From the NCBI GenBank assembly GCA_030180135.1, contig CM058236.1, forward strand, positions 9,383,357 through 9,447,356: a stretch of DNA of 64,000 bases, in the 5' to 3' direction. Shown one piece after another: positions 9,491-19,530 of this stretch. Position numbers and translations under genes: made by a program. Each line of letters starts with the position of its first letter. The first letter of the stretch is position 1. Below the pieces are notes generated by a model. That model did no database searches. It saw nothing but the letters and a program-made list of their open reading frames with translations, and had not been told where the DNA came from. This stretch comes from Orychophragmus violaceus. Lineage: Eukaryota > Streptophyta > Magnoliopsida > Brassicales > Brassicaceae.

Positions 9491-10740
9491 GAAATACAGG
9501 AGCCTGAAGTTCGCAGATATGAAAGAATCAGTCACTAATCCGAGAGTGAATTCTCGTCATTAGTTCAGCCTGATGATCATTGAATGTTCGCATGATCTGA
9601 TGATCATTGAAAGCGACGAATCTGCGAAATTCAAAGAAGCGAAAGTGAGCCCGGACTCCGGAAAAATTACATTTTATGTAAGTTAGCTTCATCGATCCAT
9701 TCATGGATGGAAGCAAACATATCGGAGTTGGAATCTTCGTTCTGTTGAAGTAGTCAAGGTTTTGACTTGAACAGGAACGAAGCGGAACTGTGTGTTTACT
9801 AATAGATTAGTGGGAGCGATATTGCATTTCTCAAAGTGTATGTCGATGACATACTGATTCTCGGATATAACGTCCCAACGCTGTAGTCTGTAAAGGACTA
9901 GCTTGGGAGTTGGTTTAATGATTGACATGGGTAAAGCCACGTAGTTCTTGGATTTTGGATCTAAAGATAGAGATCCAAAAGAGCTGGTAGGACAAAGTCA
10001 GGATTCTTAAATTGACAAAGTCCTACACATTTTGAGCAATCCAAGAAGGGTTTTATGCCAATGTCACATGGCTTTAAGTTAAGCAAGATACAGTATCCTA
10101 CGATAACTGCTGAGCTTAAATGCATGGATGAGATTCCATATGCGTCGGCAATTGGATCTATCATGTATGCCATGAAACATACTTGTTTGATGTTGCTTTA
10201 ATGTTAAGCAAGACAAGTAAAGACCAGTCAAATCCAGCAAAGAATCACTGGATTGCCGTAAAGAATATCCTAAAGTATTTGAGGAATACTAAGGATAAAT
10301 TCTAAAGTTACGGAGAAAGTGAGGTGCTACGAGTCGGTAGAGTCTGAAAGGCAAGTTTCTAATAGACAAAGATGATTTCCGATCACAGTCCGGTTATATC
10401 TTGTGTCTATCTGGCAGTGCAAGGCACTGTTGCAGACTCCACGACTTAAGCTGAATATTTCGCAACTTGGGAAGTGGCGAAAGAGGTTGTTTGGAAAGAA
10501 GAGTTCGTCACTGAACTTGATGTGATTTCCAGCATAGATGAGACTAGCTGCACATCAGAGGTCCAAACACCTTGAGGATAGGTATAACCTATTCCGTAAG
10601 ATAAATGACAGAGAAGTTAAGTAGATCAGCAAGTTTCAACGAATGAGAACGTTGCTAATCTATTAACGAAGCCACTCCTTAGGCCTAAGCACGAGTCGCG
10701 GACTGTTGCTGTAGGATAAGTGAAATTAAGATGTAGTCTT
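9491..10740 (+). pseudogene. D reverse transcriptase and RNase H remnant
   Basis: Frames are broken, but recognisable: YVDDIL with the next leucine/glycine context near 9839-9860 (the catalytic YVDD is preserved), 'gattgccgtaaagaatatcctaaagtatttgag' matching the RNase H start of C, and words for the SKH and ADPLTK-like C-terminus near 10570-10690. Multiple stops and indels exclude function. It ends near 10740 with 'ttaatttcagtgggagttatt', as in C after its stop. Confidence 0.75.
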
Positions 10741-11591
10741 AATTTCAGTGGGAGTTATTAAAGGGCTTTATTTAGTTATTAGATATGTTCTTGAAATAAC
10801 ATTTAAGATGTTTAATGAAATTATTATTTCAAGATTATTTTAACTGTGATGAAATAATCGTTCCAAAGTGATATAAACCATTTTATAGGTCATCGAAGTA
10901 AATGACTTGATCTTGAGTCATCGAAGTCATTTAGCTTGATCATGAGACCCTATATTTGATAAATGTTTTATATCATCCTGTCCCTAGTCGAAGGTTGTTG
11001 AAATTGGAACACCAACAACCGTGTGAGACTGGATTGGTACGTGACTTATGACAAAGTCTCAGTGTGTCATAGATGCGCGGCATCAAAGTCAGTACATAGG
11101 TGTATGTTTGGGAACATACGACCGGACAAGACCCGCTTATAAGAACTCTTCAGGATATTTATATCTGTGTCATAAGAGATTCTTACTACGACTATAGAGT
11201 ATAGTCCTTAGACCTGAGTTCGCATGCATGTGACTGCACATGGACTAATGCACTTTGATCATTGTCTAACGCTATCGTTCTGCGATAGTTATAAGGACCT
11301 TGTTTGGGTACATTATGAAATGAGTAGTTTACAGTGATGGAACAAGACGGAATTTGTCCCTCCAATATAAGTGGAGTGAATATCTCTAGGCCAATCGGAG
11401 ATTTGAATACTGGAAAACGCATGGCCATGCTCAAACGGACTTTCCCGAGTCGTTTGGATTGTCAGTATCAAATCAGAGTCCGATGAACAAGATTAGGCTT
11501 TATAAGGATGACACCAATCTTGCCTTATGACTAATCGAGATATTGAGACAAAAGGATTATGAATACAGAGATTCCAGTACAAGTGGGAGAT
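10741..11591 (+). other. D 3' noncoding region and polypurine tract
   Basis: Aligned throughout with C 32363-33213, including 'atttcaagattattttaactgtgatgaaataatcg' -type blocks and long words describing direct and inverted repeats. The last bases before the LTR, AAGTGGGAGAT (11581-11591), form the polypurine tract. Compared with D's ruined pol this region is strikingly similar to C's, as expected if cis-acting sequence is under selection. Confidence 0.75.
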
Positions 11592-12218
11592 TGTTGGAAT
11601 TGTGTCCAGTAATCTCGGTACTGTCTCTAGAAAGTAAGAGTATGTCGAGATCAGACATAAGTCATATAATACTGGGGATCATGATGGCTTGCTAGAGTCC
11701 GCTCATGATCTATAAGTCTTGGACTTATTGCTTTTATTATATGATCCCATATGGGTCACACGCCTAAGCTAACAGGAAAATGTGTTGGAACGGCTTAGCA
11801 GAAGTACGACAAAAGTGCTAGGCATTTGTCGTACTAAGAGAGAAAGATTAATGGGTCTGATTAAATGGGATTTAATCAGATTGGGCCCAAAAGCCCAAAA
11901 GGGAAAGAGAAGGCTTTTAATGACTAAAAGCCAAGTCTTTTCTCCCCAACCCTAACACCCAGCCGCGGCCTCTCTCTCCCTCTGCGCCTCTCTTCCTCGT
12001 GGTCTAGCAGCCATTCCTGTGATCGCGTGTGTGAACCTCTGGAGGATTCATCCCTCGGTGCATCTATCTGATCTCTGACCTGTTCTATTCCTTCCGCTGC
12101 AACAAACAGGTAAAAGGTGAGATCATGTTATGTTTCTATTCAAGAGAACCTAGATCTGTATGTTTAGGATGATCAGAATCTGTGAATTACATCAGGATCA
12201 ACTAAACGAATCCCTACA
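11592..12218 (+). repeat. D 3' LTR
   Basis: Same length (627 bp) as the 5' LTR and identical to it as far as I can read. It is followed by the TSD copy TATGA (12219-12223) and then the continuation of E's RT. Confidence 0.93.
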
Positions 12219-12223
12219 TATGA

Positions 12224-12630
12224 GTGGCGGTTGCTAGGAGAATCTGAATGGACATTAGCACGGTGTCTGGGATTAGGTTTCTTCACAGTCAATACCATGA
12301 ATTTACTTGAAACCTTTTTGCCACCAACCTAGCTTTGTACATCTGAATATAACCATCCATGTCATCTTTTCTTCTTGAAAATCCATTTACTCACAATGGC
12401 TTCTACACCATCGGGTAAATCAACCCAAGTCATACTTGGTCCTGTGGCATGGATCCCATTTCGGATTCAGCGGCTTTCAGCCATTTTCGGAGTCAAGGCC
12501 CATCATTGCTTCTTCAAAATTCGCAGGCCCGTCACTTTCAATGATCAGTAGATCACGACAATTGGTTACGAGAAATCCATATTTCTCGGGTTCGTGACGG
12601 ATCCTTTCGGATCTGCGAGCTTCAGTTTTC
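12224..12630 (-). pseudogene. E: reverse transcriptase N-terminal remnant
   Basis: Minus-strand frames match C in the region from the integrase-RT hinge to early RT. Just beyond the hairpin module the minus strand reads EARRSERIRHEPEKYGFLV, then TNCRDLLII and NFEEAMMG, equivalent to RRSGRIRHKPERYQGFLV, TNCHDLLII and NFNQAMMG of C. Frameshifts follow toward 12224. Confidence 0.8.
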
Positions 12631-12824
12631 TGTAAAAGTCGCGCACACATATCTCATATGTATACTTTTACCACGACCTAATTAACCAAGATTTAAACCG
12701 TAGTTAATTAAGTCATAAACCAAAGTATTTTGGTTCGCGATCTGTGTCGATCGATACAACTTTTGCGTCGATCGACACTTCTTCAGAAACTCGCATTTGA
12801 ATGTATATCGAATATACATTCAAC
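12631..12824. repeat. Hairpin-bounded module inserted in E's integrase-RT hinge
   Basis: About 194 bp absent from the homologous position of C. In order on the plus strand it holds a foldback GTAAAAGT...ACTTTTAC with inner ACATAT/ATATGT (12632-12671), AT-rich sequence with 'ttaaccaagatttaaaccg', two near-palindromes starting 12744 and 12765 (21 bp apart) and a perfect hairpin TGAATGTATAT, CGA, ATATACATTCA (12799-12823). A diverged copy of the same arrangement forms the middle of E's own LTR (2770-2985 and 13966-14181). Imperfect copies of ~16 bp flank it (around 12611-12625 and 12827-12842), like a target duplication. It keeps a minus-strand frame open, adding SIDAKVVSIDT to the protein. Confidence 0.6.
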
Positions 12825-13684
12825 AGATCCTTGCAAACCTCAGGCACCACAGTTGCAGGTTCTACAACTCTTTGTAGATCCAATTGCTGCTCTTCCTCAT
12901 CAGGTTGAGCAGTCTCCTGTGATTTTCGAATTTCTTCGAGTTCGTACTTTACTCCCACTGTTCTTCTTGGAAAGAAAATCTTTCTCAAGAAAACATTGTT
13001 CTGAGCAACAAACAATTTGTTCTCGAACTGGTTGTAAAAGTAACATGCCTTGGTTTTGTTAGGACAACCAATGAAGTAGCACTTATCAGATTTGGGTGTG
13101 AGCTTATCAGAGATTAAACGTTTTATATAAGTCTCGCAACTCCAAATCTCCATGATGGATAAATAAGAAACATTTCCATTCCACATCTCATGTGGTATCT
13201 CTGTAACCGATTTTTGATGGACCTCTATTTAATGTAAACTCAGACATTTCTAGAGCGTATTCTTAGAGGGATAATGGAAGATCTAAGTGACTCATCATTG
13301 ATCGAACCATATCTAATAAAGTCCGATTCAGGAGGAGTGAATTGTGAAACATTTTCACAATCTCTCAGATGATCACTAAATTCTTGACTTAAGTATTCAC
13401 CTCCATGATCTCATCGTAGAGTTTTAATACCTTTGCCAAATTGATTATGTACTTCATTTTGGAACTCTTTGAACCTTTCAAAGATTCTTACTTATGTCTT
13501 ATAAATAAGACATAACCGTACCTACTGAAAATATCAGTAAAAGCAATGAGGTACTGAAAGTTTCCTCTAGCACTAGTGCTCATTGGCCCATATACATCCG
13601 TATGTATAAAGCCCAATAAGTTACTGGCCCTTTCAGTAAAGGCAATGAGGTACTGAAAGTTTCCTCTAGCACTAGTGATACCAC
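12825..13684 (-). pseudogene. E: integrase remnant, filler duplication and truncated primer site
   Basis: On the minus strand, starting beside the 5' LTR: a Met primer site cut to about TGGTATCA (13676-13683), a 44-bp segment (13634-13677) that duplicates 13535-13578 with one mismatch, then integrase from RASNLLGFIHTDVYGPM (first catalytic Asp kept) through frameshifts to a clean frame from 13186 with CETYIKRLISDKLTPKSDKC and FIGCPNKTKACYF. Gag, protease and the zinc-binding start of integrase are missing. The duplicated integrase piece beside the primer site looks like filler DNA at the deletion junction. Confidence 0.8.
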
Positions 13685-14402
13685 TGAAGGAATTTCTATC
13701 AGTTCCTAATCCAATTAGGCAACCCTGGTCTGAATTCCAAGCCTAGGATCTAGGATTCATGTTATTGAATCTATCAGATCTCAGATTTACCTGGTGATTA
13801 GCAGCGGAAGATTTGCAGATAATCGAGATCGCGAAGCACCTCAAACGCTGTACCTCTACTGGTATCCACACAAACTGAACAGCAGGGATGCTAGTGCCTA
13901 TGAGAGATCTAATCTCTAGAGAGGTTTCTTTCTAGTTCTGGTGGCTGTGAATTAGGTTAGATCGAGTTTAGGTCGACCATATATCTTATATATGTCGACT
14001 TAAACCACAACGGAATTAACCAACGATTAAACCGAATTAATCTGGTAATCCGCGAGTTGTGTCGACCGACACGCTTATTGTGTCGATCGACACAGCCGAT
14101 CTGTATCGACCGACACACTTGTTGCGTCGATCGACACTACCCCAGAAACTTGGTATTGAATGCATATCAAATATGCATTCACCCGATCATTACAATAATG
14201 ATCAACCTCATATACAACGTCCAATTTGCTTAGGTGTGTGACCCTGTAGGATCATATAACACTAGCAATGAGTTCTAAACTTATTGATCATAAGTGGCTT
14301 CTAGCAAAGCATTATGACTACCTAGTGTCATATGATTGTCTCATCTCGACAATACGACTTTCACTTAGAGTAAGTACAATAGATTTCAGGACATTCCCAA
14401 CA
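13685..14402 (-). repeat. E 5' LTR (right copy)
   Basis: 718 bp, co-linear with the left LTR. Near-palindromic 14-mers start at 14059, 14080, 14103 and 14124 (spacing 21, 23, 21, identical to the left LTR). It ends ATTCCCAACA at 14402 and is followed by the TSD copy GAACA. Confidence 0.9.
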
Positions 14403-14407
14403 GAACA

Positions 14408-14684
14408 GTGCTTAATTTTATCATGATTGATTATCTGATCTGCTTGTCTGATTTCCTGAGAAATCCCTAGCCTTAGCGCTTTTAGTTAATTGCTTTAAAA
14501 CCAATCCTGCTACCTGATTTAATTTCCTGCTTTGCTTTTTAGTTTCTCATTACTTTCTCCTAGTTTAACTTGATTGTTCTAAATCTATCGTGACCGAGAG
14601 TCTCTGTGGGATTCGATACCTCTTATACTATAATTGCATAAATTGTGCACTTGGAGTAGAATAGGATTAAAACTTGACCTATCA
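14408..14684 (+). repeat. A 5' LTR, second part (right of E)
   Basis: Resumes A's LTR with GTGCTTAATTT after the TSD copy 14403-14407, and matches the 3' LTR from about 23077 to its end, finishing AAAACTTGACCTATCA. With 1579-2488 the 5' LTR totals about 1187 bp against 1200 bp for the 3' LTR. Confidence 0.9.
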
Positions 14685-14690
14685 AGTTTT

Positions 14691-14708
14691 TGGCGTAGTT
14701 GCCGGGGA
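14691..14708 (+). promoter_or_regulatory. A primer binding site (tRNA-Asp type)
   Basis: TGGCGTAGTTGCCGGGGA lies six bases after the LTR. It differs at two positions from TGGCGCCGTTGCCGGGGA, the site in J, which is complementary to the 3' end of plant tRNA-Asp as used by Athila and Tat elements. Confidence 0.85.
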
Positions 14709-14925
14709 CTCTTTTGAGTCTTCAATAGATTTGAACTTAGGGTTTAGACTAGGATTTTTATTTTTATTTTTGGTTACTAATTTCTCTGTTTTTCTCTGTC
14801 GCAGGTCTGACATTCGCTTAGCATCGATCGTTACATACCTTTGAATCGATCGTTGCAAGGCGAATTGAGTTGAATCGATCGTTGCCTCTAAGCATCGATC
14901 GTTGCACTGCAATTACAGACGGTTT
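14709..14925 (+). other. A leader with four CGATCG motifs
   Basis: Short leader between primer site and gag. After a T-rich stretch and TCGCAGGTC it holds ATCGATCGTTGC-type motifs beginning 14823, 14845, 14874 and 14894 (spacing 22, 29, 20). J has the same arrangement in the same place (63450-63530). Confidence 0.75.
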
Positions 14926-16566
14926 ATGCAGACGCATGATACCAGAAGTAATCCGAACTCGAATCTCGTTAATCTCAGACTTGAGGAGCTTGCTATACTA
15001 GAGAGAACTAACAGGAAAAGTCGACGAGCAAAGATGGTACAAGAACGCTTGATTTTGATACCTGATGCTCAAGGTACCCTAAGGGACCGACAAAACAATC
15101 CGTATAATGCTGCTGGGCAACGGATTGATGCTGAAGGGAATGTGATCCCTGAACCTGAGCCTGAACCACGACAAGAACAAGGCCAAGGTCAAGGACAAGG
15201 TCAGAGGCAGATGGTTATTCATGCTGAGAGGACCCTTGCTGAATATAACCGTCCGGATGAGTTTCATGCTAACCGGTCAGCACTTGTACCTCCTGGTTTT
15301 GAGAGGAATGACTTCGAGATCAAGACCATCTACTACTCTATTCTGAGGCAGAATGCCTTCCATGGGTTTCCGAATGAGCAGCCAATGGACCATATTGATG
15401 AGTTTGAGGACATAGTCACTGTGATGAAGTATGATGGAGTGAACTATGACTATCTGTTTCTCAAACTCTTCCCATACTCTCTCCCTGGAGATGCTGCAGC
15501 CTGGCTGAAACAACTTCCACCTGGGAAGTTTACTACATGGGATGCTGTGAAGAGTGAGGTTCTGAGGCACTTTTATGATGATGCTCGCTCTGATCAGTCG
15601 AGACAGGACATTCTCACTTTCTCCCAAGGTCCTACAGAGCATCTTAAAGTTGCTTGGATGAGGTTTAAGAAATACCAACGAGACTGCCCGCATCATGGAT
15701 TCACTGAAGTGACGTTGCTGGGCATTTTCTTTAGAGGTATAGATCTCCCTTACCAGACTGCGTTGGATAATTCCAGCAATGGAAATTTCAACACAAGGAC
15801 TCCTGAGCAAGCTAAGCAATTGATAGATAACTTGGTAAGCAGTAATAGCTGCAAGACTGCTGATAGGAGAAGGAAGGAGTCTGGTGGGAAGATAGATAAT
15901 CTGGAGATAGCAGATATCAGGAGTAAGTTGGATACTGTTTGTAATCTGTTGGCTGGGAAGAAAGCTGTCCATTTTGCTCAGGATGTTGAGGTATTTGGAG
16001 GTGAAGAAGACAATAAGAAAGAGGATGTGAACTACATTGGTGGCTCTGGATTTCAAGGGAATAGGTTTGGTAATCAGCAAGGTAATAAGTTCTTCAATGG
16101 TGGACAGAAGAGTGCTTTCACAAGCAATCAAAACTCTTCTCGATTTGGACAGAATGCTGGTTTTCAGAAACCTTTTCAGCAAGGTAATCAGAGGACTTAT
16201 GGATCTTTCTCATATCAGACACCTCCTGCTGCTAATGCTCATGAGAGCAAGATGGAGACCATGAGTGAGCAGTTGCTGAAAGGTCAGACTAAGAATGATG
16301 TAGACTTCGACAAGAAGTTAGGTGTTGTGTATGAAGATCTGAATGGGAAGTTTGAATCCTTGAGCACACATATGAAGGAGCTTGATGCTAAGGTTGCGAG
16401 GACTGCTGGATATGTTCAGAGGCCAGATGGATCTCTTCCGGGATGGACTGATGCTAATCCTAAGTACCAGTGCAATGCAGTGACGTTGAGAAGTGGTAAG
16501 GAGCTATTTCCTGCTCAGAAAAAGCAGTTGAGTGTAGAAGAAATCGTAGAAATTGAAGAAATGTAA
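14926..16566 (+). CDS. gag: A Gag (Athila-type, open frame)
   Basis: I place the start at ATG 14926 (MQTHDTRSNPNSNLVNLR), because J's gag has the equivalent MQTRETQSNQNLNLVNLG; the frame is open further upstream. About 546 codons. A retrotransposon Gag core is recognisable: AAAWLKQLPPGKFTTWD, then HFYDDARSDQSRQDILTFSQ and WMRFKKYQRDCPHHGFTE, followed by a Gly/Asn/Phe/Gln-rich tail (GFQGNRFGNQQGNKFF). The protein would form cytoplasmic virus-like particles. The frame ends at TAA 16564-16566 after EEIVEIEEM; in an intact element it should continue into protease, so this stop is probably secondary. No zinc knuckle was found. Confidence 0.8.
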   Translation: MQTHDTRSNPNSNLVNLRLEELAILERTNRKSRRAKMVQERLILIPDAQGTLRDRQNNPYNAAGQRIDAEGNVIPEPEPEPRQEQGQGQGQGQRQMVIHAERTLAEYNRPDEFHANRSALVPPGFERNDFEIKTIYYSILRQNAFHGFPNEQPMDHIDEFEDIVTVMKYDGVNYDYLFLKLFPYSLPGDAAAWLKQLPPGKFTTWDAVKSEVLRHFYDDARSDQSRQDILTFSQGPTEHLKVAWMRFKKYQRDCPHHGFTEVTLLGIFFRGIDLPYQTALDNSSNGNFNTRTPEQAKQLIDNLVSSNSCKTADRRRKESGGKIDNLEIADIRSKLDTVCNLLAGKKAVHFAQDVEVFGGEEDNKKEDVNYIGGSGFQGNRFGNQQGNKFFNGGQKSAFTSNQNSSRFGQNAGFQKPFQQGNQRTYGSFSYQTPPAANAHESKMETMSEQLLKGQTKNDVDFDKKLGVVYEDLNGKFESLSTHMKELDAKVARTAGYVQRPDGSLPGWTDANPKYQCNAVTLRSGKELFPAQKKQLSVEEIVEIEEM

Positions 16567-17898
16567 GATGAGATCCGTGGAATTCGCAACGCATCGATCG
16601 ACGCACCTCAGCAACGGTCGATTCAAAGCGAAAACAAGGATGATGAGCCCAAGCTCGACGCAGAGGTCGTAACACAGTCGCGCAGCAACGATCGATGCAA
16701 CACTAGCATTGATCGACGCAAGGCGACTGCAGAGATCTCAGACGCAGAAAAGCTGAAGAAGTCGAATGAAAGGGTCTACAAGCCTAAGGTACCTTTTCCT
16801 AAGAACTCCAGGAAGGCTAAGAACGATAAGCAGTATGCCAAATGCAAGGAGATCATTAAAAAGGTGAAGATTGAAGTGCCTTTGATTGACTCTATGGAGA
16901 CTACTCCTGTGATGAAGAGATGTCTTAAGGACTTACTTGCTGGTAAATGGTCTGATGAGGAGAGTGTAATGATGATCATGGAGGTATGTAGTTGAGTGAT
17001 TCAGGGCAGAATTCCTGAGAAGTTGAAAGGTCCATGAAGCTTTGTGTTGGATTGTGCTATCTACAGGGAAAGATTTGAGAGATATCTATGTGATCTTGGT
17101 TCTAATGTGAACCTTATGCCCTTCTCTGTTGCTAAGAGACTTGGGATGACTGACTTCCTGCCCACTAGGATCTCACTGGTTTTAGCAGACAGAACAATCA
17201 GAATTCCTGAAGGAATATTGGAGGATGTGCCTATAATGATTGGCCAATGTGTGATTCCTACTGATTTTGTGGTTCTACAGTATGGAGAGGAACCAAGGGG
17301 TCCACTGATTTTGGGTAGTCCTTTCTTGGCTATTGCGGGTGCGATGATTGACTGCCAGAGAGGTATGATAATTCTGAATGTGGGTGATCTGAAGATGAGC
17401 TTTGATATGGACAAACTGGTGAAGAGACCAACCATCGACGGACAGACCTTTTATGTGGACACACTCAGTGATTTGGCTGCAGGTTACTTTCATAAGACAC
17501 ATGCTGAGGATCCACGGGAGAGAGCTTTACTGAGCTCCATAATGGAGCTGGAACTTCTCCAAGACGAGCCCGCAATCTGTTATGCGAGGCTAATGGAATC
17601 TGCTAAGCAAGTGATGCAATTGGATGTGTCTGACGCGACGTTGCATCGATCGACACGTTCAGGGCATCGATCATTGCATGTCGACATGGATTGGGCGGAG
17701 GAAAAAGCCCCGAAAATTGAGCTGAAACCACTTCCATCCGGGCTAAGGTACGCATTTCTTGGACCTAATTCGACATATCCAGTGATTGTTAATGCTAGTT
17801 TGAACAACGCAGAGCTCACTTTCCTTCTAAGCAAGCTGCGCAAGCATCGCAAAGCTCTTGGCTATTCTCTTTATGACATTTCAGGTATCTCTCCGTAG
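16567..17898 (+). pseudogene. A aspartic protease region
   Basis: After a degraded linker with stops at about 16994 and 17036 and two CGATCG pairs (16595/16615 and 16689/16710), an open frame from 17044 reads LDCAIYRERFERYLCDLGSN and VNLMPFSVAKRLGM. DLG is the Athila protease active site. It continues through SLVLADRTIRIPEGILED and GSPFLAIAGAMIDC (RPFLA is the usual form). A motif pair at 17647/17668 encodes LHRSTRSGHRSLHV in frame. The frame ends at TAG 17896-17898, where B has an asparagine codon (SPNLCMHRIHL), so this is a nonsense mutation just before RT. Confidence 0.8.
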
Positions 17899-19530
17899 CT
17901 GTGCATGCATCGGATACATCTTGAGGACAAGTCTAAGACGTCTGTTGAACATCAGAGGAGGCTTAATCCTAACCTTAAGGATGTGGTAAAGAAGGAGATC
18001 ATGAAGCTCCTGGATGCTGGGATCATTTATCCTATTTCAGACAGTGATTGGGTGAGTCCAGTCCATGTAATGCCTAAGAAAGGTGGGGTTACAGTAGTGA
18101 AAAATGAGAAGAACGAGCTAATTCCTACAAGGACTATGACTGGACACCGGATGTGCATAGATTACGGGAAGCTAAATGCTGCGACAAGGAAGGATCATTT
18201 CCCTTTACCTTTCATTGACCAGATGCTGGAGAGGTTAGCAAATCACCCTTACTATTGCTTCCTCGATGGATATTCAAGTTTCTTCCAGATTCCCATCCAT
18301 CCAGAGGATCAGGGAAAGACTACCTTTACTTGTCCATATGGCACATTTGCATACCGCAGGATGCCTTTTGGACTTTGCAATGCACCAGCCACCTTCCAGA
18401 GATGAATGATGTCCATATTCACTGATATGATTGAGGACTTTATGGAGGTGTTTATGGATGACTTTTCAGTCTACGGGTCATCCTATAACGAGTGCTTGGA
18501 TAATCTTTGCAAGGTACTAGCTAGATGCAAGGAGAAGCACTTGGTTCTTAATTGGGAGAAGTGCCATTTCATGGTCAGAGATGGCATTGTACTTGGACAT
18601 AAAGTGTCTGAAGCAGGGATTGAAGTAGACCGCGCTAAGATTGATGTAATGACCAGCCTTCAGGCGCCTGATTCTGTGAAGTCTGTGAGGAGCTTTCTTG
18701 GACATGCTGGTTTCTATAGAAGGTTCATCAAGGACTTCAGTAAGATTGCTAGACCACTAACTGCTTTGCTGTGTAAGGATACCAAGTTTGAGTTCAATGC
18801 AGATTGTCAGACTGCATTTGAACAGATCAAGCAGGCATTAGTGAGTGCTCCTATAGTTCAGCCACCAGATTGGGATCTACCTTTTGAAGTTATGTGTGAT
18901 GTGAGTGACTACGCTGTAGGAGCTGTTCTGGGGCAGAAGAAGGACAGAAAGCTTCATGCTATCTACTATGCCAGCAGGACACTAGATGATGCGCGGAGAA
19001 ACTATGCCACTACAGAGAAGGAGTTGTTGGATGTTGTCTTTGCATTTGAGAAGTTTCGCCCCTATCTTGTTGGCTCCAAGGTGATTGTACACACTGATCA
19101 TTCAGCCCTGAAGTATCTGATGCAGAAGAAAGATGCTAAGCCAAGATTGTTGAGCTGGATTCTGTTGCTTCAGGAGTTTGACATTGAAGTGAGGGACAAG
19201 AAGGGAGTTGAGAATGGAGTTGCTGATCATCTTTCAAGGATGCTGGTTGAGGAAGACGTGCCCATTAATGATTTCTTGCCTGAGGAGAACGTCAATATGA
19301 CCGGGACAGTATTTCAGATGGATTTGGACAGAAACTTGCAAAACTGTCGGATTAATCGCACTGTGTCGATCGATGCCACATCTGCGACGATCGATGCATG
19401 TGTCGAAAATGCAACGATACATTCTGCGACGATCGTTTCAGTGCGGATACGAGCCCAGAACCTTTCAAGGTTCAAATTGGAGACTTCGAATTTGATGCTG
19501 TCGCAACCACCGATCGACCCTGGTATGTAG
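17899..19530 (+). pseudogene. A reverse transcriptase and RNase H
   Basis: RT is recognisable from LCMHRIHLEDKSKTS through PVHVMPKKGGVTVVKNEKNE, GHRMCIDYGKLNAATRKDHF and FLDGYSSFFQIPIHP (first catalytic Asp) to EVFMDDFSVYG (catalytic MDD). A stop at 18403-18405 (TGA) falls where B has cysteine (QRCMMSIF). RNase H follows: FEVMCDVSDYAVGAVLGQKK, YATTEKELLDVVFAFEKF, HTDHSALKYLMQKKDAKPRL, ENGVADHLSRM. The tail carries the in-frame motif pair 19367/19388 (VSIDATSATIDA). Pol is otherwise well preserved. Confidence 0.9.

Larger units (their letters stand above)
4657..12218 (+). mobile_element. Element D: young Ty1/copia element with intact gag and dead pol
   Basis: Two 627-bp LTRs (4657-5283, 11592-12218) have TGTTGG...CTACA ends and a perfect TSD TATGA (4652-4656, 12219-12223). 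I found no differences between the LTRs when reading them side by side, so the insertion is very recent. Inside are a Met primer site, a 1.7-kb leader homologous to C's, one complete gag frame, and badly broken integrase, RT and RNase H remnants. It is the innermost level of the nest. Confidence 0.93.
2489..14402 (-). mobile_element. Element E: minus-strand Ty1/copia retrotransposon, internally deleted
   Basis: Two 718-bp LTRs (2489-3206 and 13685-14402) bound the element, with TG...CA ends (the left copy ends TA at 3206) and a 5-bp TSD GAACA (2484-2488, 14403-14407). On the minus strand the order is 5' LTR (13685-14402), truncated Met primer site, integrase, hinge carrying a hairpin module, RT, 3' noncoding region, purine tract AAGTGGGAG, 3' LTR (2489-3206). 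Gag, protease, the integrase N-terminus and RNase H are missing. D is inserted in the RT. Confidence 0.9.

Noticed and set aside
15277..16182. 301-codon minus-strand ORF opposite A's gag.
   Set aside because: Shadow of the gag reading frame; no independent domain.
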